NCBI RefSeq assembly: GCF_032586175.1 | Contig: NZ_JAWHTE010000001.1 | Coordinates: 248,001-312,000, forward strand | DNA: 64,000 nucleotides | Source of the DNA: Ovoidimarina sediminis | Lineage (GTDB): Bacteria > Pseudomonadota > Alphaproteobacteria > Rhodobacterales > Rhodobacteraceae | Direction: 5' to 3' | In this document: one piece after another, positions 16,118-24,862 of the stretch | Layout of the letters: every line of letters begins with the position of its first letter | How positions within the stretch are numbered: the stretch's first letter is position 1 | Translations under genes and position numbers: made by a program | Notes under the pieces: model-generated | Database searches by the model: none | What the model saw: the letters and a program-made list of their open reading frames with translations, nothing else | What the model was told of the DNA's origin: nothing

Positions 16118-17517
16118 GGGGTGGGCGTGTGGTTGAAGGTGGGCGCGGTGCGCAGCGACTCTGCCCCTCCCAGGTCTTCGATCCGGCGGCGCTGGTCGGC
16201 GAAGGCGCGCGTGTTGACGGCGTCGGGATCACAGATCTGCATGAGGCGGGCGAGCCCGTCGGATCGGTTGGCGGCATGAGACGGATCGGCGCCGAGATCT
16301 CTCAGTTCGTCAGGATCGTCGGCGAGGTTGAAGAGCTGCGGGGATTGTCCCGGATAGTGAACGTATTTCCATTCCGACCAGCGGACCATGAAGGCCGCCG
16401 TGGTGGAGCCGCCGTCGTGGTATTCTGAGAAGACCGTGCGGTCGGGATCGCAGGGTGCCGATGCGAGGGTGCGGAGATCGGCCCCTTGCCCTTCGCCGGG
16501 TTCGAGGCCCGCCGCGGCCCGCAAGGTGGGCGCAATATCGAGAAGCGAAGCCGGGGTGGCGCAGGTCGCGCCTTGCAGGACACCCGGGCCGGCGATGACG
16601 AGGGGAACGCCGGCGGAGGCCTCGTACATCACCTGCTTGGTCCAGAACCCGTGATCCCCCAGCATTTCGCCGTGGTCCGATGTGTAGAGGATCAGCGTAT
16701 CGTCTCTCTGCCCGGACGCATCGAGGGCCGCGAGGATCCGGCCCACCGCGCGATCCATGAAGGTGACGAGGGCGTAGTAGGCCGCGCGGGCGGCGCGGGC
16801 CGTGGCGTCGTCGAAATGGGCGCCGTAGTTGAAGAAACCTTCGATGGCGCGGAGTTCGGGGTGATCGGGCAGCGTGCCGACAGGGGGATCGAGCGTGTCG
16901 GGATCGTAGAGGGCGAGGCACTCCTCAGGCGCTATCAGGGGGTAATGCGGGCTGACGAGGGAGACGAAAGCGCACCACGGCGTGTCGTGACGTTCGGGGG
17001 CGGCAAGCCAGGCCGTCGCGGCTTCGGTGATCCGTCGGTCGTAATCGGTGTAATCGCTCGGTCCCACGCCGACATCCGCGGCAAGTTCCGCGGCGCCTGT
17101 ATAGGGCGGCGGGTCGTCGCGGAGGAGGCCGACCGTCCAGCCGTTGCCAATGACATGCATCGGCAGGATCTGTTCCGAAAACCCCGTATCGTCGGTGGCA
17201 TTGCGAAAGTGCAGCTTGCCTATGGAGGTAACCTCCAGACCGCTGTCGCGCAGATCGTGCATCCAGCTTCGGGGCTGGCCCGCATAGGGCGTTGCGCTGT
17301 CCCAGTGACCGATGGCATGGACGGGCCGGCCGGTGGCGAGCGCAGCGCGGGCCGGCACGCACATCGGAGAGGGTGTGTAGGTGTTCAGAAAGCGGGTGCC
17401 AGCGCCGCAGAGCGCATCGAGATGGGGCGTCTTTACATGGGAGTGCCCGGCCGCACCCATCGCATCGCGCCGGTGTTCGTCCGAAATCAGGACGAGGATA
17501 TTGCGCGGTTGCGTCAT
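16114..17517 (-). CDS. Sulfatase family hydrolase
   Basis: A 467-residue alkaline-phosphatase-superfamily sulfatase. The formylglycine motif is C53-V-P-A-R57, which keeps the essential CxPxR core although the common serine is alanine. Metal-binding segments are ISDEHRRD near the N-terminus and TSDHGEMLGDHGFWTK in the second half. A C-terminal subdomain holds the short strand WKYVHYPGQ. There is no signal peptide, so the enzyme is probably cytoplasmic, like choline-sulfatase. It is coupled to a downstream EamA transporter. The substrate is not predictable; no formylglycine-generating enzyme gene is in the window. Confidence 0.88.
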   Translation of the reverse strand: MTQPRNILVLISDEHRRDAMGAAGHSHVKTPHLDALCGAGTRFLNTYTPSPMCVPARAALATGRPVHAIGHWDSATPYAGQPRSWMHDLRDSGLEVTSIGKLHFRNATDDTGFSEQILPMHVIGNGWTVGLLRDDPPPYTGAAELAADVGVGPSDYTDYDRRITEAATAWLAAPERHDTPWCAFVSLVSPHYPLIAPEECLALYDPDTLDPPVGTLPDHPELRAIEGFFNYGAHFDDATARAARAAYYALVTFMDRAVGRILAALDASGQRDDTLILYTSDHGEMLGDHGFWTKQVMYEASAGVPLVIAGPGVLQGATCATPASLLDIAPTLRAAAGLEPGEGQGADLRTLASAPCDPDRTVFSEYHDGGSTTAAFMVRWSEWKYVHYPGQSPQLFNLADDPDELRDLGADPSHAANRSDGLARLMQICDPDAVNTRAFADQRRRIEDLGGAESLRTAPTFNHTPTP

Positions 17518-17586
17518 GCTTTAGGGGTGGCGCGGACGGGCGGCCAGGTCTTGCCTGCCCGCGACATCGGATGCCGTTTCGGGGCG

Positions 17587-18525
17587 TCAACGTCCGGGGA
17601 GCGGGATGAACTCTGCACCGTCCCCGACAGGAAGGGAAAAGCGGCCCTGCCCCCAGTCTTCGCGGCGCCAGGCTTCTTTCGCCTCTTCGATGCGTTCCTT
17701 CGAGGATGCCACGAAGTTCCACCAGATGTAACGCGGGCCTTCGAGGGTTTCACCGCCGAGAAGCATGAGGCGGGCCCCGGTTTCGCCCGCCGTGACGGAG
17801 ACCCGGTCGCCGGGACGGAAAACCATCATCTGGCCGGCCTCGTACATCTGGCCCGCAATGTTAACGCTGCCTTCGACAACATAGGCGCCGCGATCCTCGT
17901 GATCGTCCGGCAGAGGGAGCTTCGCTCCCGGAGCGAGGATCGCGTCGGCGTAGAACATTTCGGAGGCCACCGCGACCGGCGCGGTCTCGCCATAGGCGCG
18001 GCCGAGGATCAGGCGCACTTCCTTGCCCTCGCCGTCCATCCGGGGAAGTGCGCTGGCCGGGGCATGCTGGAACGCGGGCGCGCGGTCTTCGTGATCCTTC
18101 GGCAGGGCGACCCAGGTTTGGATACCGAAGAAGGGCATCGGATCGGTCTGCGTCGCGTCGTCGGTGCGTTCGGAATGGGTGATGCCGTTGCCCGCGACCA
18201 TCCAGTTCACCGCGCCAGGTTCGATCCAGCTGTCGGTGCCGAGGCTGTCGCGATGGTGCATCCGGCCGCGGTAGAGATAGGAGATCGTCGCAAGCCCGAT
18301 ATGGGGATGCGGGCGCACGTCGAGGCCACGGGAGGGCAGAAGCTCTGGCGGGCCCATCTGGTCGAAGAAGATAAAGGGGCCCACCATCTGGCGGCGCGGG
18401 GCAGGAAGTGCTCGGCGCACTTCGAAGCCGCCGATATCGCGGGCGCGGGGGATAATGACGGTTTCGACGGCATTGACCGCGTCGCCGGTGGGGCAATGGG
18501 GATCCAGGGCGGGGTTCCAGCTCAT
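17587..18525 (-). CDS. Pirin family protein
   Basis: A 313-residue bicupin. The N-terminal cupin contains the metal-binding RPHPHIGLATISYL segment and the downstream NGITHSER motif; the C-terminal cupin contains the GAYVVEGSVNI core and WWNFVASSKERIEEAK, a pirin signature. Some bacterial pirins oxidise quercetin and others bind metabolic enzymes. The start MSWNPALDP is chosen at the family N-terminus. A much longer in-frame extension runs across the neighbouring plus-strand gene and is rejected. The 156-nt gap to the divergent monooxygenase gene should contain both promoters. Confidence 0.9.
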   Translation of the reverse strand: MSWNPALDPHCPTGDAVNAVETVIIPRARDIGGFEVRRALPAPRRQMVGPFIFFDQMGPPELLPSRGLDVRPHPHIGLATISYLYRGRMHHRDSLGTDSWIEPGAVNWMVAGNGITHSERTDDATQTDPMPFFGIQTWVALPKDHEDRAPAFQHAPASALPRMDGEGKEVRLILGRAYGETAPVAVASEMFYADAILAPGAKLPLPDDHEDRGAYVVEGSVNIAGQMYEAGQMMVFRPGDRVSVTAGETGARLMLLGGETLEGPRYIWWNFVASSKERIEEAKEAWRREDWGQGRFSLPVGDGAEFIPLPGR

Positions 18526-18681
18526 GTGTCGAAATCTCCGGCTCGGGTGATGCTTCAATAGATATACCCTTGGGCCGATTTCTTCATTGGCGCTTTTTGC
18601 ACAGAACCCGTTCTGCGATGCGAGGCTTGACCTTTCGCTGCGCGGGGGATGTGTAGGAGTATGGGGCTGGAGGAGGCCAGG

Positions 18682-18972
18682 ATGTACGTCGTGCTCGTCG
18701 CGTTCGAGATTGTCGAAGGGGCCGTGGACGCATTCATGGAACAGATGGTGCGGCAGGCGGAAACTTCGCTTCGCGAAGAGCCGGGGTGTTTGCAGTTCGA
18801 CGTCTGCGTGGGCGAGACGGATCCGGAGCAGGTTCTGCTTTACGAGATCTATGCGGACCGGGCGGCGTTCGAGGCGCATCTGAACGCGCCCCACTTCGCG
18901 GCGTTCGACCAGGCTGTTGCGCCGCTTGTCGCCTCGAAAACCGTAGGGACCTTTCACCGGGTCGAGACATAG
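18682..18972 (+). CDS. Antibiotic biosynthesis monooxygenase (ABM/YgiN-like) protein
   Basis: A 96-residue single-domain dimeric alpha+beta barrel protein. It has the ABM order: strand MYVVLVAFEIVEG, helix, EEPGCLQFDV, LLYEIYADRAAFEAHLNAPHF and a final strand. These proteins are cofactor-free quinol monooxygenases or heme-independent oxygenases. The ATG at 18682 follows an AGGAGG site. It ends 11 nt before the phosphohexomutase gene, so the two are probably co-transcribed. Confidence 0.82.
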   Translation: MYVVLVAFEIVEGAVDAFMEQMVRQAETSLREEPGCLQFDVCVGETDPEQVLLYEIYADRAAFEAHLNAPHFAAFDQAVAPLVASKTVGTFHRVET

Positions 18973-18983
18973 GAGCGGCGGCG

Positions 18984-20348
18984 ATGGCACCGAAATTCGG
19001 CACAAGCGGGCTTCGGGGGCTGGTGAGCGAACTCACCGATCCCCTCTGCGCGGGATATACGGAGGCGTTTCTGGCGACCACCGTAATGGATGGAACCGTC
19101 CTGATCGGCCGCGATCTGCGCGCCTCGTCGGGGAGAATCGCCGCCGCCGTGGCAGGGGCCGTCGCGGCGCGGGGGTTGAGGGCGCTTGATTGCGGGGTGT
19201 TGCCGACACCGGCCCTGGCGATGGCCGCCGCCGCGAAGGGAACCGCGGCAGTCATGGTGACGGGAAGCCATATTCCGGACGACCGGAACGGGCTGAAGTT
19301 CTACACCGCCGATGGCGAGATCACGAAGGCGGACGAGACGGCGATCTCTGCGGGTTTCGCCCCGCTCGACTGCGGGCCCGGGGCGCTTGAGCCCCATGCC
19401 GCCGCCCTCCCCGCCTACCGCGCGCGATACGGGGCCTTCTTCGGGCCTGATGCGCTTCGGGGCATGACGCTCGGGCTTTATGAGCATTCCTCGGCGGCAC
19501 GGGAGGTCTTGGGCGATATCCTGAGCGATCTCGGGGCCGAAGTGGTGCGGCTTGGACGGTCGGAACAGTTCATCCCCGTCGATACCGAGGCCGTCGAGCC
19601 CGGGATGCGGGCGCGGCTGGCCGAATGGGCGGGCGCGCACGGGCTTGACGCGATCGTCTCGACCGATGGTGACGGGGACCGTCCGATGGTGACCGATGCG
19701 GAGGGGCGGATCGTGCCGGGTGACCGGCTGGGTCCGCTGACGGCGCTCTGGCTTGACGCCGATACGGTGGTGACGCCGGTTTCCGCGAATTCCTGCGTCG
19801 ATCTGATGGACCGGTTCAAGGTGATACGGACCGCGATCGGGTCACCTTTCGTCATTGCCGGGATCGAGGGGACGACAGGCGGCAAGCCCGTGGGCTACGA
19901 GCCGAATGGCGGCTTTCTGACCGGGTTCGAAGCGGTGCGGGAAGACCGGAGCCTACCCGCCCTGATGACGCGGGACAGCGTGCTGCCGATCGTCGCCCCG
20001 CTGGCCATGGCGCGGGCGGAGGGCCTGAGCCTTGCCGATCTGGTCGCGCGGCTGCCCGCGCGCTTCACTGCCGCCGATCGCCTGCAGGGCATCGAGAGCG
20101 CTGTGTCCGGGCCATTCGTCGCCGCGCTCGACCCCGGGGCAAGCGGGCTGTTCGAAGGGCTTGGGCCAGTCGCGGACGTGGACCGGACCGACGGGTTGAG
20201 GGTGACGTTCGGCAGCGGACGGATCGCCCATCTGCGGCCGTCGGGGAACGCGCCCGAGTTCAGGGTCTATTCAGAGGCGGAGAGCCCGGAAGCTACAGAA
20301 GAGATCTTGCAGGGCGTCATGAAGCGTGTATCGGACGCGCTGAGCTGA
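18984..20348 (+). CDS. Phosphomannomutase/phosphoglucomutase family protein
   Basis: A 454-residue alpha-D-phosphohexomutase. The phosphoserine loop is TGSHIPDDRNG with S95, the magnesium loop is DGDGDR (228-233), and the phosphate-binding loop is RPSGNAPEFRVY near the C-terminus. The sugar-specificity loop, usually GEESGH or GEMSGH, reads GYEPNGGF here, so the substrate may differ from mannose or glucose phosphate. The start has an AGGAG leader and follows the ABM gene closely. A role in exopolysaccharide or capsule sugar supply is usual but not supported by neighbours. Confidence 0.87.
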   Translation: MAPKFGTSGLRGLVSELTDPLCAGYTEAFLATTVMDGTVLIGRDLRASSGRIAAAVAGAVAARGLRALDCGVLPTPALAMAAAAKGTAAVMVTGSHIPDDRNGLKFYTADGEITKADETAISAGFAPLDCGPGALEPHAAALPAYRARYGAFFGPDALRGMTLGLYEHSSAAREVLGDILSDLGAEVVRLGRSEQFIPVDTEAVEPGMRARLAEWAGAHGLDAIVSTDGDGDRPMVTDAEGRIVPGDRLGPLTALWLDADTVVTPVSANSCVDLMDRFKVIRTAIGSPFVIAGIEGTTGGKPVGYEPNGGFLTGFEAVREDRSLPALMTRDSVLPIVAPLAMARAEGLSLADLVARLPARFTAADRLQGIESAVSGPFVAALDPGASGLFEGLGPVADVDRTDGLRVTFGSGRIAHLRPSGNAPEFRVYSEAESPEATEEILQGVMKRVSDALS

Positions 20349-20390
20349 CGGCACTTTGCCAAGCGCACCGGCATAGGTAGGATGGGCGGC

Positions 20391-21716
20391 ATGAGCCACG
20401 TTTTTCCAAGAAGTTGTCACAGCACCATCCCCACTGCGGTTGCGGGGGACGGGTGTTACCTCATCGACAAGACCGGCAAGCGATATTTCGATGCCTCGGG
20501 AGGGGCTGCCGTATCCTGCCTGGGCCATTCGAATACCCGTGTGCGCGAGGCGGCCAAGGCACAGATCGACACGCTGGCCTTCGCACATACAGGGTTCTTC
20601 ACCAGCGAACCGGCGGAGGCGCTGGCCGATCTTCTGATATCGAAGGCGCCCGAGGGGATCGAGCGCGTATACCTCGTTTCCGGCGGTTCGGAGGCGACGG
20701 AAGCGGCGATCAAGCTGGCGCGGCAGTATTTCCTTGAGATCGGTGAAACCGAACGGCGGCACCTGATCGCGCGGCGGCAGAGCTATCACGGCAACACGCT
20801 GGGCGCGCTCGCCGCCGGCGGCAACGCCTGGCGGCGGCAGCAATTCGCGCCGCTTCTGATCGATGTGAGCCATATCGCGCCTTGCTATGAATATGCCGAA
20901 CGCGGCGAGGCGGAGAGCCTCGAAGCCTACGGGCAGCGTGTGGCGGACGAGCTGGAGGCGGAGATCCTGCGGCTTGGGCCCGAGACCGTTATGGCCTTCA
21001 TGGCGGAGCCGGTCGTGGGCGCGACGCTGGGCGCGGTGCCGGCGGTCGAGGGGTATTTCCCGCGCATTCGCGAAATCTGCGACCGATACGGGGTTCTTCT
21101 GATCCTCGATGAGGTGATGTGCGGCATGGGCCGGACGGGGCATCTTTTCGCCTGCGAACATGATGCGGTGCGGCCCGATATCCTGTGTATCGCAAAGGGC
21201 CTTGGCGCGGGGTATCAGCCGGTGGGCGCGATGATGTGCTCAGCCAAGATCTATGATGCGCTGGCGACTGGATCGGGGTTCTTTCAGCACGGGCATACCT
21301 ATCTGGGGCATCCGGTGGCGGCCGCGACAGGGCTTGCGGTGGTCAGCGAGATCCTCGAACGGGAGCTGGTGCCCCAGGTGCGGGAGCGCGGCGAGACCCT
21401 TGCCGCCGCACTGCACGACCGGCTGGGCCAGCATCCCCATGTGGGTGACCTGAGAGGCCGGGGCCTGTTCCGTGGCGTCGAGATCGTCGAGGACAGGGAC
21501 AAAAAGACGCCGTTCGAGCCGGGCCGGAAGCTTGCCGCGAAGATCAAGGCGGCAGCCCTCGAGGCGGGGCTGATCTGTTACCCGATGCCCGGCACGCGAG
21601 ACGGTCGGGTCGGCGACCACGTTCTTCTCGCGCCGCCCTTCATCATGACACCGGACGATGCCGGATTGATTGCCGATCGCCTGGGCGGCGCGATCGAGAC
21701 GGCCTTGCGGGCCTGA
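20391..21716 (+). CDS. Class III PLP-dependent aminotransferase
   Basis: A 441-residue fold-type I aminotransferase of the omega-amino acid:pyruvate/acetylornithine group. Conserved features are SGGSEATEAAIKLAR (97-111) at the phosphate site, the YHG aromatic stack (132-134), LILDEVMCGMGRTG with cofactor D240, and PLP lysine K269 in CIAKGLGAG. The second of two in-frame ATGs (20391) is preferred because AGGA lies eight bases before it. Substrate is unknown. The gene follows the phosphohexomutase by 42 nt and converges on xylB. Confidence 0.88.
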   Translation: MSHVFPRSCHSTIPTAVAGDGCYLIDKTGKRYFDASGGAAVSCLGHSNTRVREAAKAQIDTLAFAHTGFFTSEPAEALADLLISKAPEGIERVYLVSGGSEATEAAIKLARQYFLEIGETERRHLIARRQSYHGNTLGALAAGGNAWRRQQFAPLLIDVSHIAPCYEYAERGEAESLEAYGQRVADELEAEILRLGPETVMAFMAEPVVGATLGAVPAVEGYFPRIREICDRYGVLLILDEVMCGMGRTGHLFACEHDAVRPDILCIAKGLGAGYQPVGAMMCSAKIYDALATGSGFFQHGHTYLGHPVAAATGLAVVSEILERELVPQVRERGETLAAALHDRLGQHPHVGDLRGRGLFRGVEIVEDRDKKTPFEPGRKLAAKIKAAALEAGLICYPMPGTRDGRVGDHVLLAPPFIMTPDDAGLIADRLGGAIETALRA

Positions 21717-21778
21717 GAGGGGGCTCTGCCCCCGCCTCCCTCCGGTCGGCCCCCCGGGATATTTCCGGCCACATGAAG
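21716..21778 (+). repeat. Dispersed hairpin-tail repeat, copy B
   Basis: Same order as copy A: GGGGGCTCTGCCCCC hairpin, CCTCCGGTCGGCCCC, then GGGATATTTCCGGCCACATGAAG. It occupies the complete gap between the convergent aminotransferase and xylB genes and probably ends both transcripts. Confidence 0.78.
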
Positions 21779-21779
21779 C

Positions 21780-23213
21780 CTATGGGGGCGCGAGCCGCGT
21801 GCGGAGATCCACGTAGCGGGCGTGGGCCGTATCGAACGCATCGCCCAGGACGGGATCGGGATCGACCGTTTCGGCGATGGCGGGCGGTGCGGCGATATCA
21901 GCCCCTGCCCCGGTCGCGGCCATGAGCCCGAGGCGCGCGGCGCCGAAAGCCGCGCCGAAATCGCCGGCCGCGGGCAGATCGACTGGCACGCCGAGGGCCG
22001 TGGCGATGGCAGCGCACCAGTAGCGCGAACGGGAGCCGCCCCCCACCGCTGTCAGCCGGTCGATCCGGGTTCCGGTGGCTGCGAGGGCGTCGCGGCAGTC
22101 GCGCAGCGCGAAGGTGACGCCCTCGAGGACGGCGCGGGTGACCGCCTGCCGGTCGGTCGCGTGTTCGAGGCCGGAGAAGGCGCCGCGGATGGCGGCGTCG
22201 TTGAGCGGCGTGCGTTCGCCGCCGAGATAGGGCAGGAACGTCGCCGTTCCGGGCGCTTCGAGGGGCCCTAGGCCCCGGGTCAGCGTATCGGCGCTGTCGC
22301 CCGCGATCCGCGCCCACCAGTTCAGCGCGTCGGTGGCCGCGAGGATCACGCCCATCTGGTGCCAGCGCCCTGGAAGCGCGTGGCAGAAGGTGTGCACCGC
22401 AGTTGCGGGATCGGGGCTGTAGCCTTCGGTGGCCGCGAAGAGAACACCCGAGGTGCCGAGGGAGACGAAGGCCTCGCCGGCGCGCACGACGCCGACGCCG
22501 ATGGCGGAGGCCGCGTTGTCACCGCCGCCGCCCGCCACCGGGGTGCCGGCAGGCAGGCCGAAACTGTCTTCAAGTGCCGGCCGGATGCCGCCGGAGATAT
22601 CAGAGCCTTCGACAAGGCGGGGCATGTGATCGCGGGTGAGGCAGGTGGCTTCGAGGAGCGGATCGGACCAGTCGCGCGCACCGGTGTCGAGCCAGCTTGT
22701 ACCGGCGGCATCGGACATGTCCGATACCGCCTCGCCTGTCAGGTAGAGGCGGAGGTAATCCTTCGGCAGGAGAACGCGGCGGAGGGCCCGGGCCGTCTCC
22801 GGCTCCTGCGCCGCGACCCAGGCGACCTTCGGGGCGGTGAAGCCGGGGAAGACGATGTTTCCGGTGATTTTTCGGAAGGCCGGATCGGCATCCATCGCCG
22901 CCGCTTCCGCATGGGCCCGCGTGTCATTCCAGAGGATGCAGGGGCGGAGCGGCCTGTCGGCCGTGTCGAGAAGGGTCGCACCATGCATCTGGCCCGACAG
23001 GCCGATGCCGCGCACGGCGGCGAGCCGGTCGCGTCCCAGGGCCGCGAGAACGGCGTCACAGGCGCGGATCCAGGCGCCCGGATCCTGTTCGGACCAGCCC
23101 GGATGGGGCCGGCTGACCTCGAGCGGTGCGGATTCGGAGGCGATGACCTCCTGATCCTCGCCGACGAGGAGCGCTTTCAGCCCCGAGGTGCCGAGATCGA
23201 GCCCGAGATACAC
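21780..23213 (-). CDS. xylB: Xylulokinase
   Basis: A 477-residue FGGY kinase that phosphorylates D-xylulose to D-xylulose 5-phosphate. The N-terminal LGLDLGTSGLKAL phosphate loop, SGQMHGATLLD (substrate aspartate region), ILWNDTRAHAEA and the C-terminal LTAVGGGSRSRYWCAAIA adenosine motif are diagnostic for XylB. It starts with GTG, sharing one base with the TAG stop of the upstream kinase gene (TAGTG). It is the last gene of the minus-strand importer operon, suggesting that the imported polyol or sugar is converted to xylulose. Ribulokinase is less likely given the MHG motif. Confidence 0.92.
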   Translation of the reverse strand: MYLGLDLGTSGLKALLVGEDQEVIASESAPLEVSRPHPGWSEQDPGAWIRACDAVLAALGRDRLAAVRGIGLSGQMHGATLLDTADRPLRPCILWNDTRAHAEAAAMDADPAFRKITGNIVFPGFTAPKVAWVAAQEPETARALRRVLLPKDYLRLYLTGEAVSDMSDAAGTSWLDTGARDWSDPLLEATCLTRDHMPRLVEGSDISGGIRPALEDSFGLPAGTPVAGGGGDNAASAIGVGVVRAGEAFVSLGTSGVLFAATEGYSPDPATAVHTFCHALPGRWHQMGVILAATDALNWWARIAGDSADTLTRGLGPLEAPGTATFLPYLGGERTPLNDAAIRGAFSGLEHATDRQAVTRAVLEGVTFALRDCRDALAATGTRIDRLTAVGGGSRSRYWCAAIATALGVPVDLPAAGDFGAAFGAARLGLMAATGAGADIAAPPAIAETVDPDPVLGDAFDTAHARYVDLRTRLAPP

Positions 23214-24850
23214 TAGCCCACGGCCTCTGCCCCGGCGGCGATCTGTTCGAAGAGGCGGGCGACCGCTTCGGCGCCGGGATCGTTATGGCCCGCAAGCTTT
23301 TCCGCCGAAATGTAAGTGGCGCGGCCGGCCTTGGCCTGGGTGATGGCCGCGGTGGCCTCGGCGCCCTTGCGGGCGGCGGCGGCGGCAGCGTCGAGCCCTT
23401 GCGGCAGCGCCTCGAGCGCGGGGAAGAGCGCGTCGATCATGGTGCGGTCGCCCGGGCGGGCGCCGCCTACCTGCTGGATCCGGTCGAGCCCGGCCTTCAG
23501 CGCGCCGACCCCGTCCTGACCGCTGGCCGAAGCATCGCCCGCCGCGGCGAAGAAGATCGCGAGGAGGACGCCGGAGGAGCCGCCCATGGTCTGCGACAGT
23601 TCCTGCCCGATAGCGCGGTAGAGCTGCGTCAGATCGGCGAGCGGCAGGTTATCGAGCGCGTCCAGAAGGGCGCGGGCAGCGGTGGCCAGCGTTGAGCCGG
23701 TATCGCCATCGCCCGACTTGGCGTCGAGCGCGTTGAGATCGGCCTCGGCGGCGATCAGGATCGCACAGCACTGCTTGATGAAGGCCGCCATTTCGGGGTT
23801 CTTCGACGGCGTGGGCTTGATCGGGGCAAGGCCGTCGGGAAGCGAGAGGACGTTCACTTCCCCGACCGTCAGGCAGCCGGGCCAGGCCCAGGGCGACACG
23901 GGGGCGAGGAGCGCCGTTTCATCGGCCTTGGAAACCGGAAGGAGCGAGACGGAAAACCCCTGCATGTCGAGCGATGTCATCATCGGCGCGGGGCCTACGA
24001 GCCAGCGGATCTGGTCACCGAGGCGGGAGCGCGCGAGTTCTTCCGCGAGGACGGCCATTTCGAGGGGCGTGGCGCTGCCGAGGTTGTTGAGAAGCGCAAC
24101 ATGGGGGCCGGGGCCTATATTCGGTGCAAGCCGGTCGATCACCATCTCCATCGCTTCGCGGGCGCCCTTGAAATCGACCTGTTCGACGCCCGCTTCGCCA
24201 TGGATACCGAGACCAAGCTCGGCCTTCCCAGCTTCGATCCGATCTTCCTTGGGCGAGCCCGGCACGGTGCAGGTATCAAGCGACATGCCGATCGAGACGA
24301 CGCCCTTGATGACGCGGTTCGCGGCCTCGGTCACCGCGTCAAGATCGGCGCCCTGATCGGCGAGCGCGCCGGCGATCTTGTGGACGAACAGTGTGCCCGC
24401 CACGCCCCGGGCCTGCGGCAGATCCGGGAGCGCGACATCGTCGTCGACCACCACCATGTTGACCTTGAGGCCGAAAGCGCGGGCACGCTCGGCGGCGAGG
24501 CCGAAATTCAGCCGGTCGCCGGTGTAGTTCTTGACGATCAGAAGGCAGCCTGCCTCGCCGGTCACCGCGAGGATTCCGGCCAGCACCGCGTCGACCGAAG
24601 GCGAGGCGAAGACATCGCCGCAGACAGCCGCCGTCAGCATCCCCTGCCCCACGAAGCCCGCATGGCTGGGCTCGTGCCCGGAGCCGCCGCCCGAGACGAG
24701 CGCGACCTTCGATTTGTCCCAGTCCGTGCGGACCACGACCTTGATATGGGGATATCCGTCCAGGCGCGCCAGGCGGCCCCCGGCGGTGCGCAGGGTGCCG
24801 TCGATGGCTTCGGTGACGAGCGTGTCCTTGGTGTTGATGAACTGCTTCAT
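23213..24850 (-). CDS. DhaK-DhaL fusion kinase (dihydroxyacetone kinase family)
   Basis: A 545-residue single-chain ATP-dependent kinase. The DhaK domain (1 to about 330) has GGGSGHEPSHAGFVG (53-67) and H217 in GLGIHGE, the histidine that binds the ketone covalently. The DhaL domain (about 350-545) has AKSGDGDTGSTL (377-388) with the magnesium-binding aspartates and the GGSSGVL motif. Family members phosphorylate dihydroxyacetone; some homologues are erythrulose kinases in tetritol pathways. Placement between a polyol-type importer and xylB makes a ketose other than dihydroxyacetone possible. The ATG has a GAGGAGGAC leader. Confidence 0.9.
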   Translation of the reverse strand: MKQFINTKDTLVTEAIDGTLRTAGGRLARLDGYPHIKVVVRTDWDKSKVALVSGGGSGHEPSHAGFVGQGMLTAAVCGDVFASPSVDAVLAGILAVTGEAGCLLIVKNYTGDRLNFGLAAERARAFGLKVNMVVVDDDVALPDLPQARGVAGTLFVHKIAGALADQGADLDAVTEAANRVIKGVVSIGMSLDTCTVPGSPKEDRIEAGKAELGLGIHGEAGVEQVDFKGAREAMEMVIDRLAPNIGPGPHVALLNNLGSATPLEMAVLAEELARSRLGDQIRWLVGPAPMMTSLDMQGFSVSLLPVSKADETALLAPVSPWAWPGCLTVGEVNVLSLPDGLAPIKPTPSKNPEMAAFIKQCCAILIAAEADLNALDAKSGDGDTGSTLATAARALLDALDNLPLADLTQLYRAIGQELSQTMGGSSGVLLAIFFAAAGDASASGQDGVGALKAGLDRIQQVGGARPGDRTMIDALFPALEALPQGLDAAAAAARKGAEATAAITQAKAGRATYISAEKLAGHNDPGAEAVARLFEQIAAGAEAVG

Positions 24851-24862
24851 GGGACGTCCTCC

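Noticed and set aside
15000..16277. Minus-strand open frame of 425 codons in another phase of the EamA gene
   Set aside because: Arg/Pro/His-rich translation without membrane segments; the EamA frame has ten helices and an ATGA junction.
16486..18561. Plus-strand open frame of 691 codons
   Set aside because: It is antisense to the sulfatase and pirin genes, which have catalytic motifs and good starts.
18627..18657. TTGACC with a TAGGAG-like -10 before the ABM gene
   Set aside because: The -10 match is poor, and the region also contains the ribosome site; not strong enough to call a promoter.
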